Shown piece by piece: positions 1-4,999 of a stretch of DNA of 7,665 nt. Within the stretch, counting starts at the first letter, position 1, and the number at the start of each line of letters is the position of its first letter. The notes under the pieces were generated by a model. That model was not told the origin of the DNA, ran no database searches, and saw nothing but the letters and a program-made list of their open reading frames with translations. The translations under genes were made by a program, and so were the position numbers. The DNA is from Modestobacter sp. (GTDB taxonomy: Bacteria; Actinomycetota; Actinomycetes; Mycobacteriales; Geodermatophilaceae), in contig JAOPUQ010000278.1 of assembly GCA_025963425.1 (NCBI GenBank), positions 1 to 7,665 of the forward strand. The letters run 5' to 3'.

Positions 1-80
1 TCGGCCGGCAGGACCTCGCCGACGGCGACGTCATCCGGATCGGGCACTCGGTGCTGGTCTACCGACAGGACGGCGCGTGA
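1..80 (+). CDS. fhaA: FHA domain protein FhaA, C-terminal end only
   Basis: Only the last 25 codons are in the window, read in the frame starting at base 3 and ending at TGA 78-80. The visible peptide includes DGDVIRIGHSVLVYR, which looks like the final beta strands of a forkhead-associated (FHA) domain. In actinobacteria the gene directly upstream of fhaB encodes FhaA, a protein with an N-terminal DUF3662 region, a linker and a C-terminal FHA domain that binds phosphothreonine on partners of the PknA/PknB system. The naming rests on this tail plus the gene order. The phosphothreonine-contacting residues are outside the window, so the domain's integrity cannot be judged. The stop is followed by a 37-nt gap to the fhaB ATG. 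Confidence 0.8.
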   Translation, partial: GRQDLADGDVIRIGHSVLVYRQDGA

Positions 81-118
81 CGGTGCCCGCGCCGTCGCCC
101 CTGGGCACGGGGGCGTGA
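77..118 (+). CDS. Possible 13-codon bridge ORF between fhaA and fhaB
   Basis: A GTG at 77-79 overlaps the fhaA stop (GTGA, 77-80) and opens a 13-residue frame that ends at TGA 116-118, whose last base is the first base of the fhaB ATG (TGATG). AGGA at 67-70 lies 6 nt before the GTG and could act as a ribosome binding site. The peptide is Pro/Gly/Ala-rich with no recognisable motif. If translated, its likely role is to carry ribosomes from the fhaA stop to the fhaB start rather than to make a functional peptide. An ORF this short can easily arise by chance in GC-rich DNA; its interest comes from similar bridges at other junctions of this locus. Confidence 0.25.
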   Translation: MTVPAPSPLGTGA

Positions 119-576
119 TGGCCGAGATCGTGCTGCAGACGTTCCGCTTCGGCTTCCTGCTGCTGCTCTGGCTGTTCATCTTCGCCGCCTTCCGGGTGGT
201 CCGCGCCGACCTGTTCGGTGGCCGGGCCGGCCGGGTGGCGTCGGTCCCGCCGCGCGCCGCGGCGGCCCGCAAGAAGGGCGCGCGTGGCCCCCGCCACCTC
301 GTCGTCACCGCCGGACCGCTGTCCGGTACCCGCATCACCCTCGGAGAGCAGGCAATCCTGATCGGCCGCGCGGACGACTCCACCCTCGTCCTCACCGACG
401 ACTTCGCCAGCTCGAGGCACGCGCGGCTGACCAACCGCGGTGGCCAGTGGTACGTGGAGGACCTCGGGTCCACCAACGGCACCTACCTCGACCAGCAGCG
501 CGTGCAGGGCCCGCTGCTGGTCGCCTCCGGACAGCCGATCCGGATCGGGCAGACCGTGCTGGAGCTCCGGTCGTGA
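118..576 (+). CDS. fhaB: Membrane-anchored FHA domain protein FhaB (FipA)
   Basis: A 152-residue protein with one N-terminal hydrophobic segment (about residues 8-25, FRFGFLLLLWLFIFAAF), a basic Ala/Arg linker (about 35-58) and an FHA domain (about 60-151). The FHA signature residues are present: IGR (G83, R84), SSRH (S98-H101) and STNGT (N120). FHA domains bind phosphothreonine. The mycobacterial counterpart, FhaB/FipA, is a PknA substrate that links kinase signalling to division proteins. Length and layout match that family (about 155 aa). ATG 118 is preferred to GTG 115, three bases upstream, because it aligns with the mycobacterial N-terminus (M-x-x-x-VLQ). No strong ribosome binding site is visible (only G-rich sequence at 107-113), so coupling to upstream translation is plausible. 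The cytoplasmic FHA domain could recruit autophosphorylated PknA/PknB or their substrates to the membrane. Confidence 0.93.
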   Translation: MAEIVLQTFRFGFLLLLWLFIFAAFRVVRADLFGGRAGRVASVPPRAAAARKKGARGPRHLVVTAGPLSGTRITLGEQAILIGRADDSTLVLTDDFASSRHARLTNRGGQWYVEDLGSTNGTYLDQQRVQGPLLVASGQPIRIGQTVLELRS

Positions 577-653
577 CCGAGCGTGCGAGGTCACCGATGA
601 GCACAGCACCCTCGGTCAGAGGATCGACGAGCGCCAGCGAGGAGAACCGATGA
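573..653 (+). CDS. Possible 26-codon bridge ORF between fhaB and pstP
   Basis: GTG 573-575 overlaps the fhaB stop (GTGA, 573-576). The frame stays open for 26 codons and ends at TGA 651-653, overlapping the pstP start (ATGA, 650-653). GGAG at 561-564 sits 8 nt before the GTG. The peptide starts VTERARSP, nearly the same as the bridge peptide between pstP and rodA (MSERASSP), because both begin inside copies of one repeat. An internal ATG at 597 could also start an 18-residue version. The rest of the peptide is Ser/Glu-rich with no domain. A coupling role is inferred. pstP also has its own good ribosome binding site, so it need not depend on this ORF. Confidence 0.33.
   Translation: MTERARSPMSTAPSVRGSTSASEENR
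574..593 (+). repeat. Stem-loop repeat, copy 1 (fhaB–pstP junction)
   Basis: The element reads TGACC, then the 10-nt loop GAGCGTGCGA, then GGTCA. The arms are perfect inverted repeats, and G573 with C594 adds a sixth pair. Its first three bases are the fhaB stop codon. It matches the element at 2054-2073 at 17 of 20 positions. Two of the three differences form a compensatory change in the stem (C577/G590 here, G2057/C2070 there). Both copies are followed by CCG. In the bridge-ORF frame it encodes VTERARS. Confidence 0.6.
629..649 (+). repeat. Related GAGCG…GCGAG sequence before pstP
   Basis: GAGCGCCAGCGAGGAGAACCG shares the GAGCG–GCGAG framework of the two stem-loop repeats at 574-593 and 2054-2073, but with three bases between the halves instead of one and without matching arms. 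Like copy 1 it runs into ACCGATGA, and here the ATG of that string is the pstP start. Its GCGAGGAG portion contains the pstP ribosome binding site. It may be a diverged member of the same family or an independent sequence supplying an AGGAG site. Confidence 0.35.
640..644 (+). promoter_or_regulatory. Ribosome binding site of pstP
   Basis: AGGAG lies 5 nt before ATG 650. It supports that start over upstream in-frame codons reaching back to 440 inside fhaB. The resulting N-terminus MTLVLRYAARSDRG agrees with the start of the PstP family. Confidence 0.75.
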
Positions 654-2053
654 CCCTCGTCCTGCGCTACGCCGCGCGTTCCGACCGCGGCCTCATCCGC
701 GGCACCAACCAGGACTCGGTCTACGCCGGGCCCCGGCTGCTCGCCGTCGCCGACGGTATGGGCGGCCACGCCGCCGGTGACGTGGCCAGCAAGGTGGTCA
801 TCGCCGCCCTGGAGCACCTGGACGACGACGCGCCCTCCGGTGACCTGCTGCAGGCGCTGCGCCAGGCGGTCTTCGACGGCAGCGAGCACCTGCGCGAGGT
901 CATCCGCGAGTCACCGCAGCTGGAGGGCATGGGAACGACGCTCACCGCCGTCCTGTTCGCCGGTGGCCGCCTCGGCCTGTGCCACGTCGGTGACTCGCGT
1001 GCCTACCTGATGCGTGACGGCGTCCTCACCCAGGTGACCCACGACGACACGTTCGTGCAGTCGCTCATCGACGACGGCCGGATCACCGAGGAGGAGGCCA
1101 ACAGCCACCCGCAGCGCTCGCTGCTGCTGCGGGCCCTCAACGGCCAGGACGTCGAGCCGGACCTGTCCATGCGCGACGCCCGCGCCGGCGACCGCTACCT
1201 GCTGTGCTCCGACGGTCTGTCCGGCGTGGTCAGCCACGAGACGATGGCCTCGGCGATGGCCGACCCCGACCCGCAGGCCACCGCGGACCGGCTGATCGAG
1301 CTGGCGCTGCGCAGCGGCGGCCCGGACAACATCACCTGCATCGTCGCCGACGTGGTCGAGGACGACGGCCGCACCGCCTCGCTCATCGACCCGGTCGTCG
1401 ACGGCGCCGCCGGGGACAACCGGGGCCAGCGCGAGGTCGACCCGCGTTCGGCCGCCGGCCGGGCCGCGCTCGCCGACCCGCCGCCACCCCCGCCGTCGTC
1501 GGCGATGTCCAGCAGCGCCCCCGACCCCCGGCGCCGCCGGCCGCTGCGCACGGCGCTGATCGCCCTGGGCACGCTCGTCGTGCTGGGCGCGGTCGCCATC
1601 GGCGGGTACGTGTTCGTGATGGGCCACTGGTTCGTCGGGGTCCAGGAGAACGCCGACGGTGAGCCGGTCGCGGTGTTCCAGGGCCTGCACGCCTCGATCG
1701 TCGGGCTGGACCTCTACCGGGTCGACTCGGCCACCACCCTGGTGGCCACCGACCTCACCCCGGCCGCCCGCAACCGGGTGACCGCCGGCATCACCGCCGA
1801 CGACCGGGACGACGCCGACCGGATCCTGGACGCGCTGCGGGGCCAGCAGCTGCCGGTCTGCCGCGCGACGCCGCGGACCACGTCCACCACGACCACCCCC
1901 ACCGAGAGCACCCCGTCGGCGGGCTCCGAGGACCCGGCGCTCACCTCGCCGTCCGCGCCGACCGAGTCGTCGTCCACCGCGCCGACCGGGTCGACCACCA
2001 CCTCACCCACCCGGGCGGGCGGGTCGGAGGTGGAGTGCCGGGAGGCGGACTGA
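650..2053 (+). CDS. pstP: PP2C-family Ser/Thr protein phosphatase PstP
   Basis: A 467-residue membrane-anchored, metal-dependent (PPM/PP2C) phosphatase, expected to dephosphorylate PknA, PknB and their substrates at the cytoplasmic face. The catalytic domain spans about residues 5-238. Metal-binding and signature motifs are intact: NQD (D22), VADGMGGH (D35, G36), GMGTT (93-97), GDSR (D115), SDGLSG (D188) and GGPDN (D226). The Asp positions track those of M. tuberculosis PstP with a constant 3-residue offset. A Pro/Ser linker with basic RRRR (294-297) precedes one transmembrane helix (about 300-323). An extracytoplasmic region (about 324-404) follows, then a Ser/Thr-rich tail. Length is slightly below the mycobacterial protein (about 514 aa), the difference lying in the tail. 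The stop is followed by a 37-nt gap to rodA, bridged by a small ORF. Confidence 0.97.
   Translation: MTLVLRYAARSDRGLIRGTNQDSVYAGPRLLAVADGMGGHAAGDVASKVVIAALEHLDDDAPSGDLLQALRQAVFDGSEHLREVIRESPQLEGMGTTLTAVLFAGGRLGLCHVGDSRAYLMRDGVLTQVTHDDTFVQSLIDDGRITEEEANSHPQRSLLLRALNGQDVEPDLSMRDARAGDRYLLCSDGLSGVVSHETMASAMADPDPQATADRLIELALRSGGPDNITCIVADVVEDDGRTASLIDPVVDGAAGDNRGQREVDPRSAAGRAALADPPPPPPSSAMSSSAPDPRRRRPLRTALIALGTLVVLGAVAIGGYVFVMGHWFVGVQENADGEPVAVFQGLHASIVGLDLYRVDSATTLVATDLTPAARNRVTAGITADDRDDADRILDALRGQQLPVCRATPRTTSTTTTPTESTPSAGSEDPALTSPSAPTESSSTAPTGSTTTSPTRAGGSEVECREAD
2040..2045 (+). promoter_or_regulatory. Strong ribosome binding site inside the pstP 3' end
   Basis: GGGAGG ends 7 nt before ATG 2053, which overlaps the pstP stop (TGATG). 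It is too far (45 nt) from the rodA GTG at 2091 to serve that start directly. Its natural target is therefore the 13-codon ORF at 2053-2094. It may be only incidental, since it lies in codons for a Glu/Ala-rich pstP C-terminus. Confidence 0.5.
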
Positions 2054-2094
2054 TGAGCGAGCGCGCGAGCTCACCGGCGGGCGCGGCACCGTGA
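2053..2094 (+). CDS. Probable 13-codon bridge ORF (leader) before rodA
   Basis: ATG 2053 overlaps the pstP stop by one base (TGATG). The ORF encodes MSERASSPAGAAP and stops at TGA 2092-2094, overlapping the rodA GTG (GTGA, 2091-2094). GGGAGG at 2040-2045 is ideally placed for this ATG, whereas only a weak G-rich sequence (2076-2082) precedes the rodA GTG. This makes translation of the ORF and reinitiation at rodA a reasonable inference. The first eight residues match the fhaB–pstP bridge peptide except for M/V, S/T and S/R, because both ORFs begin in copies of the same repeat. The peptide itself has no recognisable function. Confidence 0.45.
   Translation: MSERASSPAGAAP
2054..2073 (+). repeat. 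Stem-loop repeat, copy 2 (pstP–rodA junction)
   Basis: The element reads TGAGC, then the 10-nt loop GAGCGCGCGA, then GCTCA. The arms are perfect 5-nt inverted repeats. The loop differs from that of the 574-593 copy by one transition (C for T), and the stem differs by one compensatory pair. It begins one base after the pstP stop and contains the start region of the 2053-2094 ORF, so it could form on the mRNA just where ribosomes terminate and restart. Confidence 0.6.
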
Positions 2095-3506
2095 CCGGCC
2101 CCAGCACCGACCCGCGCACCCCGCCGGCCGGCACCACGCCGCCCAAGCGCCGCGGCACCGAGCTGGCCCTGCTCGGCTTCGCCGTCGTGATCACCCTGGC
2201 CGCGCAGTGCATCGTCGACCTCACCGTGACCGGGTCGCTGAGCCCGGAGCTGGCCACCTTCGGCACCTGGTTCACCGCGCTGTGGGCGGTCGCGCACCTC
2301 GTCGTCCGCCGCTTCGCGCCCTACGCCGACCCGCTGCTGCTGCCCTGCGTGGCGGTGCTGGTCGGGCTGGGCCTGGTGATGATCCACCGGCTGGACCTCG
2401 CCGGGTCCCAGGTGGGCGGCAGCACGACCGGCGAGGACGCCCCGGTCCAGCTGCTGTGGGCCACCGTCGGGCTGGTGCTGTTCGTCGCGGTGCTGCTCGT
2501 GGTCCGCGACCACCGGGTGCTGTCCCGCTTCGCCTACACCCTGGCCCTGCTCGGCCTGGTGCTGCTGGCCATCCCCGCCGTGCTGCCCGCCTCGATCTCC
2601 GAGGTGTACGGCGCCAAGCTGTGGATCCGGGTCGCCGGCTTCTCCATCCAGCCCGGTGAGTTCGCCAAGATCTGCCTGATCATCTTCTTCGCCGCCTACC
2701 TGGTCGACAAGCGCGACGTGCTGGCGCTGGCCAGCCGGCGGGTGCTCCGCCTGGAGCTGCCCCGCGGCCGCGACCTGGGCCCGGTGGTGCTGGCCTGGAT
2801 CGCCTCGATCCTGGTGCTGGTCTTCGAGCGCGACCTGGGCAGCTCGCTGCTGCTGTTCGGCATCTTCGTGGTGATGCTCTACGTCGCCACCGAGCGCGCC
2901 AGCTGGCTGGTCATCGGCCTGATCCTCTTCGCCGGCGGGGCGTTCGTCGCCTACCAGGTCTTCGGGCACGTCCGGGTGCGGGTCGACACCTGGCTGGACC
3001 CGTTCGCCTACCAGGACACCGGCGGCTACCAGATCGTCCAGTCCCTGTTCGGCCTGGGCACCGGCGGGCTGTTCGGCGCGGGCCTGGGCGGCGGGCGCCC
3101 GGACCAGACCCCGGTGGCCAAGAGCGACTTCATCGCCTCCGCCATCGGCGAGGAGCTGGGTCTGTTCGGACTGGTGGCGGTGATCGTGGTCTACCTGGTC
3201 CTGGTCGAGCGCGGCCTGCGCACCTCCCTCGTCGTCCGGGACGGCTTCGGCAAACTGCTGGCCGCCGGCCTGGCCTTCGCCGTCGCCTGGCAGGTGTTCG
3301 TCGTCCTCGGCGGCGTCACCGGCCTGCTCCCGCTGACCGGGCTGACCACGCCCTTCCTCGCCTACGGTGGTTCCTCGCTGGTGGCCAACTTCGGACTGGT
3401 GGCGCTGCTCGTGCGGATCAGCGACGCCGCCCGCCGCCCGGTGGCCCCCGCCCCGGCGCCGCAGCCGAAGCTCGTGGACGCACCGACGGAGGTGGTCCAG
3501 CGATGA
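2091..3506 (+). CDS. rodA: SEDS peptidoglycan glycosyltransferase RodA (FtsW/RodA/SpoVE family)
   Basis: A 471-residue polytopic membrane protein that should polymerise lipid II into glycan strands together with the PbpA encoded next. About ten hydrophobic segments follow a short Pro/Thr-rich cytoplasmic start, the first at about residues 24-44. Family motifs are present: RFAPYADPLLLP, SIQPGEFAK, FERDLGSSLLL, TWLDPF (D303, the likely catalytic extracytoplasmic Asp by analogy with other SEDS proteins), GYQIVQSLFGLGTGG, GEELG (E354/E355) and TGLTTPFLAYGGSS (416-429). Length is close to mycobacterial RodA (about 469 aa). GTG 2091 is chosen because no start codon lies between it and the pstP stop in this frame, and the N-terminal length fits the family. 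Only weak Shine-Dalgarno sequence precedes it, so translation may depend on the 2053-2094 ORF. The stop overlaps the pbpA start (ATGA). Confidence 0.96.
   Translation: MTGPSTDPRTPPAGTTPPKRRGTELALLGFAVVITLAAQCIVDLTVTGSLSPELATFGTWFTALWAVAHLVVRRFAPYADPLLLPCVAVLVGLGLVMIHRLDLAGSQVGGSTTGEDAPVQLLWATVGLVLFVAVLLVVRDHRVLSRFAYTLALLGLVLLAIPAVLPASISEVYGAKLWIRVAGFSIQPGEFAKICLIIFFAAYLVDKRDVLALASRRVLRLELPRGRDLGPVVLAWIASILVLVFERDLGSSLLLFGIFVVMLYVATERASWLVIGLILFAGGAFVAYQVFGHVRVRVDTWLDPFAYQDTGGYQIVQSLFGLGTGGLFGAGLGGGRPDQTPVAKSDFIASAIGEELGLFGLVAVIVVYLVLVERGLRTSLVVRDGFGKLLAAGLAFAVAWQVFVVLGGVTGLLPLTGLTTPFLAYGGSSLVANFGLVALLVRISDAARRPVAPAPAPQPKLVDAPTEVVQR
3488..3493 (+). promoter_or_regulatory. Ribosome binding site of pbpA
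   Basis: GGAGGT inside the last rodA codons lies 9 nt before ATG 3503. With the ATGA overlap at 3503-3506 it gives pbpA both a direct site and coupling to rodA, which suits a synthase/transpeptidase pair made in matched amounts. Confidence 0.7.
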
Positions 3507-4999
3507 ACGCACCGCTGCGCCGGGTGGCGATCAGCGTGATCGCGCTGTTCACGCTGCTGATCCTCAACGTCAACTACATCCAGGTCGTCCGCTCCAGCGA
3601 GCTGCGCAAGAACCCGAGCAACACCCGGGTCCTCTACGAGGAGTACGACCACGAGCGCGGGTCGATCGTCATCGACGGCAACCCGATCGCCCTGTCCGAG
3701 CGCACCGACGACAAGCTGACCTACCTGCGTCGCTACCCGGCGGGGCCGGTGTACGCCCCGGTCACCGGCGCGTACTCCCTCACCTACGGCAACTCCGGCC
3801 TCGAGCGGGTGGAGAACGACGTGCTGGCCGGCTCCGACTCGCGGCTCGTCGTGCGGCGGCTGGGCGACATCTTCACCGGGCGCGACCCGGCCGGCGGCAA
3901 CGTCTCCCTCACCCTGGACCCAGCGGTGCAGGAGGCGGCGATGAGCGCCCTGAACGGCGTCACCGGCGCCGTCGTCGCACTCGACCCGAAGACCGGCGCG
4001 ATCCTGGCCCTGGCCAGCACACCCACCTACGACCCGAACCAGCTGGCCTCGCACGACCCGGCAGCGATCCGCGCCTACCAGCAGTCGATCACCCCCGCCG
4101 AGGGGTCCGGGGACGCCGACCCGCGGAGCAACCAGGCCATCGGCGAGCGCTACTCCCCCGGCTCGGTGTTCAAGCTGGTCATCGCCGCCGCGGCCCTGGA
4201 GAGCGGCGACTACACCCCCGCCACGGCCATCCCGGCGCCGAACGTGCTGACCCTGCCGGGCACCAGCACCCCGCTGAACAACTACAACAGCGAGAGCTGC
4301 AACGGCGGCGCCGACCAGCCGCTGATCGACGCGCTGACCATCTCCTGCAACACCGCCTTCGCCCAGCTGGGCATCGACCTGGGCGAGGACGAGGTGCGGA
4401 GCATGGCCGAGGCCTTCGGCATCGACGACGGCGACGGGTTCGACATGCCGCTGCACGTCGTCCCCAGCTCGATCGGCGACATCGCCGACGCCGCCGCGCT
4501 GGGCCAGAGCTCGATCGGGCAGAAGGACGTGCAGCTCACCGCCATGCAGGCGGCGATGATCTCCGCGGCCATCGCCAACGGCGGCACGCTGATGAAGCCG
4601 TACCTGGTCGACTCCATCCAGGCGCCTGACCTCACGGTCATCGACCAGACCGACACCGAGGAGCTGGGCCAGCCCGTCTCCGCCGACGTCGCCGGCGAGC
4701 TCACCCAGATGATGACCAGCGTCGTGGAGAACCCGAACGGCACCGGCCGGAAGGCGCGCATCGACGGCGTGCAGGTCGCCGGCAAGACCGGGACGGCGGA
4801 GGTCGGCACCAGCGGGGACGACAAGCCGCCGCACACCTGGTTCACCGGCTTCGCCCCCGCCGACGACCCGCAGATCGCCGTCGCGGTCTTCATCAAGAAC
4901 GGCGGTCGCAGCGGCACCGAGGGCACCGGCGGCGACATCTCCGCCCCCATCGCCAAGCAGGTCATGCAGGCCTACCTCGACGCCCGGGGCAACGACTGA
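3503..4999 (+). CDS. pbpA: Class B penicillin-binding protein PbpA (transpeptidase)
   Basis: A 498-residue bitopic D,D-transpeptidase that cross-links peptidoglycan outside the membrane, probably as partner of RodA. One N-terminal transmembrane anchor (about residues 7-27) is followed by a short dimerisation/pedestal domain containing RGSIVIDG (about 52-59), then the penicillin-binding domain (about 135-490). Its three catalytic motifs are intact: SVFK (S221 nucleophile, K224), SCN (S281-N283) and KTG (K428-G430), in nearly the same positions as in mycobacterial PbpA (about 491 aa). There is no PASTA domain. In mycobacteria PbpA is linked to septation and is a PknB substrate. The Thr of KTG and nearby threonines are present, but phosphorylation here is inference. 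The start overlaps the rodA stop, and the stop overlaps the pknA ATG (TGATG, 4997-5001). Confidence 0.96.
   Translation: MNAPLRRVAISVIALFTLLILNVNYIQVVRSSELRKNPSNTRVLYEEYDHERGSIVIDGNPIALSERTDDKLTYLRRYPAGPVYAPVTGAYSLTYGNSGLERVENDVLAGSDSRLVVRRLGDIFTGRDPAGGNVSLTLDPAVQEAAMSALNGVTGAVVALDPKTGAILALASTPTYDPNQLASHDPAAIRAYQQSITPAEGSGDADPRSNQAIGERYSPGSVFKLVIAAAALESGDYTPATAIPAPNVLTLPGTSTPLNNYNSESCNGGADQPLIDALTISCNTAFAQLGIDLGEDEVRSMAEAFGIDDGDGFDMPLHVVPSSIGDIADAAALGQSSIGQKDVQLTAMQAAMISAAIANGGTLMKPYLVDSIQAPDLTVIDQTDTEELGQPVSADVAGELTQMMTSVVENPNGTGRKARIDGVQVAGKTGTAEVGTSGDDKPPHTWFTGFAPADDPQIAVAVFIKNGGRSGTEGTGGDISAPIAKQVMQAYLDARGND

Noticed and set aside
115..117. GTG 115 as the fhaB start
   Set aside because: It adds only one residue before ATG 118. 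The ATG gives an N-terminus matching the mycobacterial FhaB length exactly, although GTG 115 cannot be fully excluded.
440..649. A longer pstP start reaching back to 440
   Set aside because: The extension overlaps the conserved FHA codons of fhaB. ATG 650 has an AGGAG site and gives the family's usual N-terminus.
1941..3512. Long minus-strand open frames, e.g. 1941-3512, 3362-4834, 4972-6678 and 5684-7468
   Set aside because: They lie opposite well-identified genes, give low-complexity Gly/Arg/Gln/His-rich translations with no domain, and are expected in GC-rich DNA with few stops.
3367..4629. Plus-strand frames overlapping rodA/pbpA and others (3367-4629, 5079-5879, 1204-1662, 2207-2659)
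   Set aside because: They are out-of-frame shadows of rodA, pbpA, pknA and pstP with Arg/Pro/Ala-rich translations and no recognisable domain.
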